Positions 1 to 10,700 of a stretch of 64,000 nucleotides of DNA are shown piece by piece. Location of the stretch: contig RXJR01000015.1 in NCBI GenBank assembly GCA_003963305.1, forward strand, positions 1-64,000. The letters run 5' to 3'. Under the pieces are notes generated by a model, which was not told the DNA's origin, did no database searches, and saw only the letters and a list, made by a program, of their open reading frames with translations. How positions within the stretch are numbered: the stretch's first letter is position 1; each line of letters opens with the position of its first letter. The position numbers and the translations under genes are program-made. Source of the stretch: Candidatus Melainabacteria bacterium (GTDB taxonomy: Bacteria; Cyanobacteriota; Vampirovibrionia; Obscuribacterales; Obscuribacteraceae).

Positions 1-236
1 GCACTGTACCGGCGTTTCCTTGATTGGCGCCACCTTGCACTGTACCGGCGTTTCCTTGATTGGTTCCTTGGTTGGCACCACTTTGAAGTGTACCGGCGTT
101 TCCTTGGTTGGCACCGCTTTGCAGTGTAGCGGCGCTTCCCTGGTTGGCACCACTTTGCAGTGTACCGGCGCTTCCTTGGTTGGCACTACTTTGCATTGTA
201 CCGGCGCTTCCTTGATTGGCACCGCCTTGCACTGCG
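1..236 (-). repeat. 36-bp coding tandem repeat (12-aa GANQGSAGTLQS-type units)
   Basis: About six contiguous copies lie at the 3' end of the visible part of the giant gene. Most have period 36 bp, and one copy carries a 9-bp insertion near base 62. Each unit encodes a 12-residue Gly/Ala/Asn/Gln/Ser/Thr sequence. Copies differ by a few bases, so this is an aged repeat kept in frame. It continues to base 1 and probably beyond. Confidence 0.85.
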
Positions 237-3200
237 CCTTGAGTGCCCTGATTTGCGCCAGCAGTTAATCCGCTGTTAGCCCCGACATTAGAACCGGCAT
301 TTGCACCTGATCCAGTAGCGGATGTACCAGCATTCGCCCCAGTAGCTCCGGTCTGTGAAGCGGTGGCGTTACCCATTGCGCCTCCGGAGACTACTACATT
401 GTTACCAGCACTGTTCCCAGCCAGGTTCCCACCGGTAGTGGTGTTTCCAGCATTAGCGGTGCTTCCAGCCGCACTGGTGTTCCCAGCATTAGCAGTGCTT
501 CCAGCTGAAGCGGTGTTCCCAGCATTAGCAGTGTTTCCAGCTGAAGCGGTGTTCCCAGCATTAGCAGTGTTTCCACCTGAAGCGGCATTCGTGCCAGCGT
601 TCGTACCAGTGGTGTTAACAGCCGACGTGCCTGTACCTGAAATGTTGGAACTTACATTCGCTGCACTATTTCCACCAAGAACATTGGAAGCAGTTCCGCT
701 GGCCTGAGAACTCAAGGTACCACCGCTATTCGCAACGTTGCCTGTCGAATTGGCCGTGCCAGTTCCAACAGCCGCGCTCTGGTTAGAAGAGGCATTAGCA
801 CCAGTTGTGACACCACTATTGGCAGTTCCAGCCAAGTTCGAACCGGCCGCAGTGCCTAAAGTGCCGGTTGAATTTCCTGAATTCTGGCTTGACACATTGC
901 CGGCGGTGGTCTGGTTGCCTCCGACAGAACCGCTCACATTACCGGTTGTGCCTCCAGTACCAGGGTCTTTGCCGGTAATATTGACTGCAGGCAATGCATT
1001 GACGTTACCGCTTGCCGTCGACAGGCTCAACGAGCTATTAGCTGAATTTCCGCTATTAGAATTGATTACAGAAGCTGCGGTGGTCGCGGCATTGTTAGCG
1101 GTAGAGTTACCCGCAACATTAGTAGCGCCAGTGGCTGTTCCCGCGTTGCTTGTATTTGTACCACCAGTACCAGTAGCATTGCCGGACGCCGTGTTGAGAG
1201 TGCCACCGGTGCCGACATTCGAACCTGTATTGACGGTTCCCGCATTAGCTGTCGAACCGACGTTGGTGGTTCCAGCATTGGTCGTTGCACTGTTTGCATT
1301 TGCGCCAATATTAGTACCTGCGGAATTGCCTAAAGTACCGGTATTAGTAGTAGCATTATTGGCACTACCTGTAGTGGCTGATGCTGAAGGCAACGATGAT
1401 ACTGTGCCTGTAGTAGCTGTTGAGTTGAGCGTCTGACCAGACGTATTGACGCTCGTAGAATTCGAAGCGAGATTGGTTCCAGCATTTGTGGTTACAGTTG
1501 TAGAATTGCCAGTGTTGACGATTCCAGTGTTGACGTTAGCAGTGCTTACGTTGCCTGCTGTATTTGCAGATGTGTTTGCAGTATTTGCACCGGTATTCGC
1601 GGTGTTCGCACCAGTGACTACAGTGCCAGTGCCAGTGTTAGCGGCAGCGGTAGTGCCTGCAACTACCGTTCCAGTATTAGTGGCAACATTAGTGCCGGTG
1701 CCGGTGACAGTTCCATTCGTATTCGTAATCGGAACAGCAGTTGAACTGCCGGTATTTCCATGTCCATTATTTGTAGCATTGACGACCACACTACCGTTGG
1801 CGCTACCGATCGCGACTCCAGTGTTCGTGGAAAGATTGAGCGTACCACCTGAGCCCAGGTTCACAGGTCCCGGCGTCGCTTGAACCGGTCCTACAGCAAC
1901 ACTGCTTCCGGTGCTGTTGCCACTGCCATTAGTGACAGTAACCGGCACAGAGGGTGCCTTCACTTCAACTGGCTGACCGTAGAAGTTCGTACCGTTATCT
2001 TTGGTGGTACCAGGGTAACCGAGTATCGGTCCAGGCAAAACTACTGGAGTGCCGACCGGCGGTTGTGTTGTCGTCCTCTCCATCGGAGTAATAGTGACCA
2101 TGCCAGTCTTGCTGTCGATCGTCACCGTACCCGTCGTTTCCTTGATCACGTTTCCTTTTGGATCAAAGACGGTCAAAACGTTGCCGTTAGCTTGACGCAA
2201 CAGATAACCTTCGGAGTTCTTAATCTCGGTTCCGTTCGGTCCAACCGTTACTTCCGTGACCTTGCCGTTCACAGGAGCGAGATAGTAAGTGGTTGTCTGA
2301 TGGTCGGGGCTAATAGCCACTCTCGAACCATCAGCTTTGACGATCATCTGTGAGCCATCCGGCGAAATCGTCTTAAATGCCTGTGTTGCAGAATCAGTCC
2401 ACGTCTGTTTACCGCTGGCATCGACAGTGAGCGTACCTTTAAAGGCTGGTGCCCCAGGGCTGGTCCACACGCCATCTTTGAGAGTGTAGACCGTATTGCC
2501 GCTCGCATCACTGACCCGCACTGGCTGTCCATTCGGGCCAGGCGCATACTCGATCAAAGTCTTATTACCAACAGAATCAGTTATGGATGTCACCCGTCCA
2601 TAGCTATCTTTCTCAACAGTCGGTGTAACCGTCGGCGGCGGAGTTACATCTCTCTGCTGAGTGGGCTGCGTAATGACATCGGGTTTAGTTTGACTAACAA
2701 CCGCATCTGGTGCCTTTGGAACTTCTGGCGCCTTCACAACATCAGGTGCTTTGACAGGCTCTGCAGTTTTTACAACCTCTGGTGCTTTCACAACCTCTAC
2801 GGGTTTCGGAGGCTCAGGTGTTGCTTGAACACGCTCCGGCGTGCTTACTGGTTGATTAACTGGCTGCTGCTCTTGCCTGACGGGAGGCACATCAAGTCGT
2901 ACAGAGGAAGTATCTCTGTTTGCATTGTAGATAGAGTTCGAATTATTGGACGAATTGAAGTTCTCCGACCTGATCACAGGGTTATCAATCGGAGTGTAGC
3001 GAGATCCGGTGTTATTGTCTGTTGATGCAACTTGCTTAAACAACTCCGGCGCGTTGCTTGACGAGCTTATCCTTTCGACAACTGGAGGAGCACCCGGTCC
3101 ACCACCGCCGTAGCTGATGTTAGAAGGCTCGACTCTAGGTGCTGGAGGATCGACACGCATCGTCGTAGCCACCAGCCCGACAGTATTGGAGTCAGCAATC

Positions 3201-6200
3201 TTCGTTGCCGGTGGAGTGAATGTAGACTGCGGTGGCGGCGCTTGATAAACAGGCGGACCGTTGTTGACGACAGGTTGAGGAACATCAGCCTTCACAGGTG
3301 CTGTCACGACAGGTTGACCAGCAGGCGCTTGCACGACCGGCACCACTTCTGGTGCTTTAACTACAGGCGCCGACTCGGCAATCTTGCCTAAAGGTGAGCT
3401 GGGAACTTCCGGCACGTTAGGCTTCGGCCCAAATACAGGAGCTGTTGGAGTCGGCGGTACAACCGGCGGAATCGGTGCAGGCGGCGTCACGACGACCGGC
3501 TTACCACTGCCATCGGTATAGGTTCCATCAGCTGCCTTATTGGCGACTTGTCCTACACCATCAGCTCGAAGCACCTGAACACTGCCGGTATCGCTATTGG
3601 TGATAGTCGTGTTGCCAGTCTTTGAATCAACCGTAATGCGACCATTACCTGTTTGCAATACGTTCCCTTGAGCATCCGTAAGAGTAAATTTGCCTGAGCC
3701 ATTTTCCTGTGTGAGAACTGAACCATCAGCTCCATTCTTGACTCGAATGTTGCCGTTTGCGTCCACCGTCACTTCGGTCTGCTTACCGTTAACAGGCGCA
3801 TGCACGTATGTAGTGCTATCGCCGTAGGCATTAGTCTCAACGCGAGAACCGTTCGGATTAGCCTTAATCGTACTGCCATCTGAGTTGATAGTAGTTACGA
3901 CTTTGCTGTTCGCATCGGTCCAGACCTGATTGCCGTGACTATCGATTGTGACGGTGCCCTTGAAAGGTGCGTCACCGCGCAGGTCACTGGTCCACGTCTT
4001 TCCGTCTGCAGAAAGCGTCCAGGTTCTAGTTCCATCACTGATCTGCGATGGTTGACCGTTTGTATACTTAACTGTCGTGTATCGTTCTTGGGCATCTTCG
4101 ATGCCCAATACTTTGCCGGTAGCATCGCGTTCAACGGTCGAGGAAGGCAAGCCGTAAAACGAGTTGACTTCAAGCTGCGATCCATTGGCACGAATGGTTA
4201 ACTGCGTGTTGCCGTCGGTACTGACCCATTGTTGGCTTCCATCGGCGCCGACAGTGACATTGAATGTCTTTGGCGGTGTTGATTTGTCGGTGAACGTACC
4301 ATCAGCGTTGCGCTCGAAAATGGTGCCACCACTATTGATGGTTTTCAGACCCTGCGCATCATAATCAAAATTGTTGACTTTACCGACACTGTCGATTACT
4401 TGCTTGACATGACCATCTTTGGTCGTCGTAATCACTGAACCATCTGCTTGATGCGAGTGCACCATTCCTGCAGCATCAGTCAACGATGGCAGCCCGTTGT
4501 CGCTAATCTTCAGATTAGTGTAAGTAGTGCCATCTTTGCCCTGAAAGTTAACGCCATCAGTCGAGGTCAGTACGTTGGTACCATCGGTTATTGATTTCAA
4601 TTTTCCAGTTGCAGGATCATAGTCATATTTGACAGTATGACCTGCTGCATCTGTTGCTGATTTCAGGTATTTATCACCAGTGTCTGGGTTGACGCCCTGC
4701 ACACGGCTAGAGCCGTCAGGCATGCGCGTGGTGATATCTCCCGTCTTGATATCGACCGTACTCTTTTCGCCAAAATTGTTAGTAAATGAGTAAGTCCCGT
4801 CAGTCTTAACAGTGATGCTGCCCGACCATTTATCACCGTTATCATTGACCCAATTTTTGCCGGTAGAATCGGTAGCTTTCCAGTGACCGTCTGCGTTTTG
4901 CACATCAGTCAAATTGCCTTTTGCATCATAACCAAAGCTGTATCGATTACCTTTGGCATCGAAGATTTCGGTCACTTGACCAAACTTATTTGTTTCGATG
5001 CTGGACGTATCTTTCTTGAAGACATAGCTGCTTCCATCAGCGTACAAACGTGTGCTGGCGCCGGTAGAGTCATGATAATTGAGCGTTCCATTCTTATCGA
5101 CGGCTACTTCGTTTAAGGTTGTCGTGCCGTTGCTGAAGGTCTTGCCACCGTCTGTGCTGCTGAAAGAACCAGCCGGTGAAGTGAATGAAACCAACTTATT
5201 GTTGGCATCGTAGTTGTAGGAATATGTCTTACCGTTGCCGTCGATTACATTGGTTACGCTACCAGCTCGGTTAGTGGTGATTACACTACCGTCGAGATTC
5301 TGAACAGTGCTGTTTGACGCAGAATCTTTGTACTTGAGCTGACCGCTGGCATCGAGCTGCACGCCGGAAATAACCTTACCCGAGCCATCTGTTGATACGA
5401 AGCTGTTGCCGCCATCAACGGAGTGGTAAGTGCCGGTTGGAGTTTTGATATCAGAAAGCTTGTCACCATTGTAGGTGTATGTCGAAGACTGCCCGCGTGC
5501 ATCAACGACAGTCGACAGACGGCCAGCCTTGTCATACTGAAGCTGCGAACCATCCGGGTTCTCTGCGACTTTTGTTCCGTCAAGATTGGCAATTTGTTTA
5601 ACACCCTTGCCGTCTTGATATACAGTTGTGCCAGTCAACTGGTCGATTGCCATCGAGCCAGTCCAGGTGTCAGTGCCGTTCGTCCAGTTTTTGCCGTCTG
5701 CCGATGTCCACGTGCCCGACTCGTTTTTCGTGCTCTTTATGGTCCCGTCGGCGTTGTAAGTGAACTCTGATACATGACCGCCGGCATCTGATTCTTTGAT
5801 GATGCGATTTTCTTTATCGCGTTGCAGACTGGAGCCGTCAGGACGCACCTCAAGCGTGGATCCATCAGTTTGTGTAAGGTGTTTGATGCCGGTGCCTGCA
5901 TCGGTCTGAACAATATTACCCTTTTCGTCTACACCGATAGTGCCTTTGTATGTTTGCGTTGCATCTGATTTAAGTGTCCAGTTCTGACCATCTGTCGAAG
6001 TCCAGTCACCTTTGCTGTTCGTAAACGTAGTCGTATTTCCGTCATAGCCGAAGGTGTACTTTGATTTACCATCAGCGCTGGTAACCAGAGTCGGGCGTCC
6101 CTGGCTGTCCCGGTTGACGGTGGAACCATCCGCTTGAGTGGAAACACTCGTGCCATCGCCCTTCTGAATGATGACCGTGCCGTCTGCAGTTCGCGTTTCC

Positions 6201-7444
6201 TTTTCAGGATATTTATCACCAGCTTTTGGCGCTGAAGTGAAGGTGTACGTACCATCACGGGTGACATCGAAAGTGCCTTTGACCTTCGTCTTGTCGGTGT
6301 CATTCACCCAGGTGTTGCCGCCATCAGGAGAGTGCCACCATCCATACTCATTCTTGACGCCTGTCTTTCGACCATTGGCATCGTACTGAAATTCGTAAGT
6401 TTTATTGTCTGGTGTGGTTATCTTCGTAACTTGACCATCCGGATTCGACTGGATTGTCGACTTGTCCGGATTAGTTACCGTTTTATTGCCGTCAAGCGAA
6501 TATGAGGTGCTGACGCCATCTTTGACAATTGTAGCCTTACCATTAGCATCGAAATCCTTGCCATCGAATTTGGTGCCATCTTTGAACTGAACCTGGTGAG
6601 AGCCGTCGGGGTTCCAGGTGGTTGAAATTCCGGTACTGCGATCTTGATACTGGAAAGACCCGGTGCTGTCGTTGACTGTGATTGAACCCTTGAAAGTCTG
6701 ACCTTTCTCGTTCTGCCAGGTATTACCATCCGCGCTCAACTTCCAGTTGCCGGTGGCATTATCGACTTCGACAAGATTACCGTTTTGATAGACAAACTTA
6801 GATTCACGACCGGCCGAATCCTTTTCGGCTACGACACGCGGCGGCTGGCGGTTCGTATCTTTGGTCACATAACTGCCATCAGCATTCAAAGTCTGAACCA
6901 GATGCTGACCAGTCGCATCAACACCCTGGTCGATCTGTCTTGGCGGTCCTGAAATTATGGCGGTATCGGTCGCGGGTGCGTTCGCTACCTCAGGAGCTGG
7001 TCCAGTCGGGTATTGAATCCATCCAGCAGGAATGAAGTTAGCGTCGCCGGGTTTGAGCGTAGTCTGTTGAGGTCCTGCCAGAGCTTGAGCCTCAGGATTG
7101 GCCTGGACAACCTTTCCATCACTCACTTGAGAAACAACAAAAGGTCCTGACTGTTGCTTAACTTCGGGGGGTTGCTTCGGCGCAAATTCCCCGCCGGGAG
7201 CCGAAACCAGACCGGCAGTGTTCACCTTGGCAGTTATATTCGTGTAGTCGTCAATGCCGAAACCGTCATCAATGCTCTTGCCTGCAGGACGAACGGCAGT
7301 GAGAGTCGTTCTTCTGTCACCATCACCAACGATGTTCGTCAGGTTGAGCGTCGTTTCGGCTGGCTTTTTTTCGCCTACCGTGGTTTTATCAGTCGCTTTT
7401 GGCGGCTTCTTCGAGTCATCAGTTGGAGGAGGTGTTTCAACCAT
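1..7444 (-). CDS. Giant RHS/YD-like repeat protein with N/G/A/T-rich tail (3' truncated by window edge)
   Basis: The frame opens at ATG 7444-7442 and stays open to base 1, giving at least 2,481 residues; the stop lies outside the window. About residues 1-215 are disordered and Lys/Pro/Thr-rich. Residues ~215-1315 contain about ten degenerate units of roughly 90-110 aa, each starting with an aromatic-x-YD/YN motif (such as FQYDANGRKT) and continuing with WxSxDGxxW, GSITV and DGS elements. This resembles RHS/YD and cell-wall repeat proteins. A Pro/Val linker follows (~1315-1600), then one more YD-like block (~1608-1800), then a low-complexity tail of Asn, Gly, Ala, Thr and Ser with 12-residue tandem units. 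I see no signal peptide and no RHS core/toxin tip within the window. RHS-type units usually form secreted or surface beta-structures; a surface or biofilm role is inference. The gene lies 317 bp downstream of a LysM giant on the same strand. Confidence 0.85.
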   Translation of the reverse strand, partial: MVETPPPTDDSKKPPKATDKTTVGEKKPAETTLNLTNIVGDGDRRTTLTAVRPAGKSIDDGFGIDDYTNITAKVNTAGLVSAPGGEFAPKQPPEVKQQSGPFVVSQVSDGKVVQANPEAQALAGPQQTTLKPGDANFIPAGWIQYPTGPAPEVANAPATDTAIISGPPRQIDQGVDATGQHLVQTLNADGSYVTKDTNRQPPRVVAEKDSAGRESKFVYQNGNLVEVDNATGNWKLSADGNTWQNEKGQTFKGSITVNDSTGSFQYQDRSTGISTTWNPDGSHQVQFKDGTKFDGKDFDANGKATIVKDGVSTSYSLDGNKTVTNPDKSTIQSNPDGQVTKITTPDNKTYEFQYDANGRKTGVKNEYGWWHSPDGGNTWVNDTDKTKVKGTFDVTRDGTYTFTSAPKAGDKYPEKETRTADGTVIIQKGDGTSVSTQADGSTVNRDSQGRPTLVTSADGKSKYTFGYDGNTTTFTNSKGDWTSTDGQNWTLKSDATQTYKGTIGVDEKGNIVQTDAGTGIKHLTQTDGSTLEVRPDGSSLQRDKENRIIKESDAGGHVSEFTYNADGTIKSTKNESGTWTSADGKNWTNGTDTWTGSMAIDQLTGTTVYQDGKGVKQIANLDGTKVAENPDGSQLQYDKAGRLSTVVDARGQSSTYTYNGDKLSDIKTPTGTYHSVDGGNSFVSTDGSGKVISGVQLDASGQLKYKDSASNSTVQNLDGSVITTNRAGSVTNVIDGNGKTYSYNYDANNKLVSFTSPAGSFSSTDGGKTFSNGTTTLNEVAVDKNGTLNYHDSTGASTRLYADGSSYVFKKDTSSIETNKFGQVTEIFDAKGNRYSFGYDAKGNLTDVQNADGHWKATDSTGKNWVNDNGDKWSGSITVKTDGTYSFTNNFGEKSTVDIKTGDITTRMPDGSSRVQGVNPDTGDKYLKSATDAAGHTVKYDYDPATGKLKSITDGTNVLTSTDGVNFQGKDGTTYTNLKISDNGLPSLTDAAGMVHSHQADGSVITTTKDGHVKQVIDSVGKVNNFDYDAQGLKTINSGGTIFERNADGTFTDKSTPPKTFNVTVGADGSQQWVSTDGNTQLTIRANGSQLEVNSFYGLPSSTVERDATGKVLGIEDAQERYTTVKYTNGQPSQISDGTRTWTLSADGKTWTSDLRGDAPFKGTVTIDSHGNQVWTDANSKVVTTINSDGSTIKANPNGSRVETNAYGDSTTYVHAPVNGKQTEVTVDANGNIRVKNGADGSVLTQENGSGKFTLTDAQGNVLQTGNGRITVDSKTGNTTITNSDTGSVQVLRADGVGQVANKAADGTYTDGSGKPVVVTPPAPIPPVVPPTPTAPVFGPKPNVPEVPSSPLGKIAESAPVVKAPEVVPVVQAPAGQPVVTAPVKADVPQPVVNNGPPVYQAPPPQSTFTPPATKIADSNTVGLVATTMRVDPPAPRVEPSNISYGGGGPGAPPVVERISSSSNAPELFKQVASTDNNTGSRYTPIDNPVIRSENFNSSNNSNSIYNANRDTSSVRLDVPPVRQEQQPVNQPVSTPERVQATPEPPKPVEVVKAPEVVKTAEPVKAPDVVKAPEVPKAPDAVVSQTKPDVITQPTQQRDVTPPPTVTPTVEKDSYGRVTSITDSVGNKTLIEYAPGPNGQPVRVSDASGNTVYTLKDGVWTSPGAPAFKGTLTVDASGKQTWTDSATQAFKTISPDGSQMIVKADGSRVAISPDHQTTTYYLAPVNGKVTEVTVGPNGTEIKNSEGYLLRQANGNVLTVFDPKGNVIKETTGTVTIDSKTGMVTITPMERTTTQPPVGTPVVLPGPILGYPGTTKDNGTNFYGQPVEVKAPSVPVTVTNGSGNSTGSSVAVGPVQATPGPVNLGSGGTLNLSTNTGVAIGSANGSVVVNATNNGHGNTGSSTAVPITNTNGTVTGTGTNVATNTGTVVAGTTAAANTGTGTVVTGANTANTGANTANTSANTAGNVSTANVNTGIVNTGNSTTVTTNAGTNLASNSTSVNTSGQTLNSTATTGTVSSLPSASATTGSANNATTNTGTLGNSAGTNIGANANSATTNAGTTNVGSTANAGTVNTGSNVGTGGTLNTASGNATGTGGTNTSNAGTATGATNVAGNSTANNAATTAASVINSNSGNSANSSLSLSTASGNVNALPAVNITGKDPGTGGTTGNVSGSVGGNQTTAGNVSSQNSGNSTGTLGTAAGSNLAGTANSGVTTGANASSNQSAAVGTGTANSTGNVANSGGTLSSQASGTASNVLGGNSAANVSSNISGTGTSAVNTTGTNAGTNAASGGNTANAGNTASAGNTANAGNTASAGSTANAGNTSAAGSTANAGNTTTGGNLAGNSAGNNVVVSGGAMGNATASQTGATGANAGTSATGSGANAGSNVGANSGLTAGANQGTQGAVQGGANQGSAGTMQSSANQGSAGTLQSGANQGSAATLQSGANQGNAGTLQSGANQGTNQGNAGTVQGGANQGNAGTV
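440..584 (-). repeat. 36-bp coding tandem repeat (NAGNTASAGNTA-type units)
   Basis: A second 36-bp array in the same gene. The GGTGTTCCC landmark recurs at 476, 512 and 548, exactly 36 bp apart. The encoded unit is 12 residues of Asn, Ala, Gly, Thr and Ser. Unit length matches the array at the window start but the sequence differs. Confidence 0.85.
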
Positions 7445-7761
7445 TAGAAACCAGAACCGTCTTCACGGTCACTTTGCTCAGTTTTTCCTGCGCTTCCAGA
7501 CACTTTCAGAGAATTAGTCGTCTAAGGCTAAAGCCTCAGTGGCAGCGCAATCGCACTCGGTAGTAAGAGATGAAACCGTCTGCCTTAGTCGACTAACTCA
7601 GCCAGTCTCCGGGGATCCCAGGGCTACCGGCAAATGCCGTCGCCCGCACCGATGTCAATATACTCCTATCCGTGTGCCAATAATGTCATCTATCCAACAT
7701 TTCTTGTCCATTAGACAAGAAAACTATCGGATCTAGATTAATTCTGTCCGGTCAGACCAGA
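7445..7761. other. Intergenic region upstream of the RHS-like gene
   Basis: 317 bp between two minus-strand giant genes. No convincing ORF. It must hold the 3' end of the LysM giant's transcript and the promoter region of the RHS-like gene. The only clear structure is the inverted repeat at 7700-7722. A smaller AGGCT-AA-AGCCT dyad lies near 7526. No canonical -35/-10 pair stood out. Confidence 0.6.
7700..7722. promoter_or_regulatory. Perfect 9-bp inverted repeat (operator or terminator stem)
   Basis: TTTCTTGTC, a 5-nt loop, then GACAAGAAA. It lies 40 bp downstream of the LysM giant's stop and about 255 bp upstream of the RHS-like ATG. The stem is AT-rich and no T-run follows it on the minus strand, so a protein-binding operator is at least as likely as an intrinsic terminator. 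Confidence 0.5.
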
Positions 7762-10700
7762 TCAGCGGTTCAGGCTAATTAATTGAGCAAAATAACGGTC
7801 TCGATAATTCTTCCAGTTTGTCTTCAAATCGTTGTTCGAAAGTTCCAAAATCGCTTCGGTTGGCAAGTCGATGCGAACGCTCTTTCGATCGCCGCGAGGA
7901 GAGTATTCATGACGCATTGAACTCTGTGCAAAAATTTCGTAAGCCACCACGGATTTCCAGGCGTTATCCCGACTGACTTCTACGACAACAACAGTCGACG
8001 GGTTATCGCCATGAACCATGCATCGGGTCAGGCGAGTCTGTTCATCGAGTTGGACGACCGCCACTTGAGCTTGCGCATCATAGAGCGGCGGCGGGATGAC
8101 TGGCGCCGGTTCGAGTTCGACGGTTTCTGGAGGGGCCGGGCGTTTGGTCAGAGGAACTCCAGGTTTTTGCACGAATCCAGCGGCCTGGATGACGACCATG
8201 CCGGCATCAGACACAGATGGAGGTCTCGAGTCGAGATTGAAGCTATGAGCACAAGCGCCGCAGATTGCCGCGCCTACCGCGCTCAGTCGGCCACACTGAG
8301 GGCAGGCCTTTGTCGACCTGCCGCCCGCTGGTGCCTTGACACCGTTATGTTCACGGAAGTACTCAACCTCATGAGCGGTCGGGATCAAAATCGTGGATCC
8401 GCGCGACAATCGTGCTAAAGGTGTGCCTTTTTGATCCGTCTCAACGGAAATGTCATTTATCTCCGCTAACAACGGCCAGAGGGAAATATCTTGCAATGAT
8501 GGATGTTTCATTGCCACCGTCTTTAGTGTGTCGCCAAGCCTGACCACATAGCGAATGCGACCATCGGCCGGCTTTTGCTTGGCAATGGGTCCAAGCAATT
8601 TTTCAATGTTGGCCCTGCGTGCTTGCGCAGCCGCCAGCTGCTCTGGTGTCATCGATGGTGCACTTAAATCCCCGCCGGCAGCACCAGATTCAGTAGCATC
8701 ACCAGATGTAGTACCATCCCAATTTGCACCGAACCGTGCAGCCAATTCCTCCTCTGCCGACAGTTTTTCGTCACCCGCAGACTGTGCAGTAGAGCCAGAA
8801 TGTAAACGTTTTCGGAATTCTCGAATATCAACTTCGGACGGCAACCAGATCACCTGACGAGCGCGCAGATCTGGAACCTCACGACCGTTTTCCAACTTCA
8901 TGGCAATTTCTTTCTTATTGATTTCATGAATCAATGGAGCCAACTTCGCATCGCGATGCTGTTTTGATGCGATTGACTCGAGAGTATCTCGCTCTCTAAC
9001 GACATAACGACGGCGACGAGCGTCTTCGTCCTGTTTCTTGTCCTTGAGTTTCTCTTGCTCTTTTTGCTGCTTCTCTTTGTCTTCCCGAACCTTGCGGTCT
9101 GCCATGAGTGCAAGCAAAGCGGCTTCTCGGCGTTGCTGCTCTTCTTCCAGACGTTCTTTCTCGTCTTTCTGCTTCTCGGCCAGTTCCTTATCGTCTTTGC
9201 CCTTTTTGCCGTCGAGATTGTTGCCCAACCCGTCTTGTTTTCCAAAAGGAGAATGAGGATCGAGCTTATCGCCGCGCTCATCTTTACCGTCTTTGCTTTC
9301 AGGTCGAATAACCAGATCTGGCCGCCCTGGCATCTCCCCTCTTGCGCCAAGTTCTCCCTTTACTCCAAGTTCTGCTTTTATGCCGAGGTCTTTGCCAGTC
9401 ATATCCTTGTCGGATTTTCCGGGTAATTCTTTGCCTGTCGGATCTTTTCCAGCAAGCTCTTTTGCGGCAATCTCCTTTCCAGCAAGCTCTTTGCCCGCTG
9501 CTTCTCTTCCCTGAGCATCTTTAACAGGCAACTCTTTTCCTGCAGCTAACTCTTTGGCGGTTGGCTCATGCTTCCCATCTGGCTTTTGCTCAGCTTTATT
9601 GGCAAGCTCAGCTTTGACGGTCGTCTCGATTTTGATGCCCGGTTCATTTTTACCAAGCAGGTCTGTCTGTCGTTGAGTTGCATGTGTATCTTGGTTCGCA
9701 AGACGAGCATCTTTCATATCGAGGAGCGCGCGTATAGCTTGCTCTTGTTGCGGAGTAAGCCTTGCCGTAAATGTAAGCGGATCAAGATTGGTCGGTGCCA
9801 GAGCGCTCTTACCTTCTAAACCACGCTCACCACCTCTGGTACCATCAAGGGAGCGACCGATGATGTCACCGAGAGTAAGCACGTTCTTGCCTTCGAATCC
9901 GAATTGCTTATTAACGTCTCCTACAAGTCTGTTTATCTCTTGCATCAACCGAGCATCACGGACCTGCAGGGACTGCAAATCGATCAAATTCTGGTTGCCT
10001 CGAACCAGATCGGTCAACCTGTCGATAGCCATCTTTTGACCTTGAGTAATATCGACTGGGGCTCCCGCCACTCGATCACCTGGCTGAGTAAGCAGCGAAG
10101 CCAGCCTACCGACTGCAGCATCGGTGATCTGTCCCTTTCCATCAGGATTCAAAAATGCTTGCAATTTATCAACTTTTTGCGGATCGAATCCTTTCAATAT
10201 ATCCTGCAGATTCTGATTCTGACTGCGCGGATCGAAGTCACCCATCTTATTGGACTGAATTTGTTTCAAAGCATCTGCAAGGAACTGCCGGGTCTGCGGA
10301 TCATGCATATCCAGACCAGGAATACCATTTCTCTGTTGCGGCAACGCTGGCTGCGGCTGGTCGCCACCGGCACCACGAGCGGCTATCTGCACACCAGGGT
10401 TATCTTTGCCATCACCGCCATGCCCACGAGTCAAATCTGGTGGCAACTGAACCGGTTGAAATGGCTTACCGTCACCCCCAATTCTATCGACCGGCTGCAT
10501 GCCAGGGTTTTGTAACTTCTGCGCCAGAACGGCAGGATCGATCGGTCCTTGCCCCGGTTGACCTGGAAGTCCGCGAAGCGCGGCATTGTCGCCACCAGGC
10601 GTGAAGTTGCCTTTGTTTCCATCTTTGAGGATGACACCCTCAACTGCTGTCACAACCTTCGCTGGATCTACCTGCCGAACCGGTTGACCATCAATACCTC

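Noticed and set aside
363-1436. Plus-strand open frames of 114 and 232 aa rich in Val/Leu/Pro/Ala
   Set aside because: They are antisense to the giant RHS-like gene; its low-complexity codons leave the opposite frames open. No SD and no domain.
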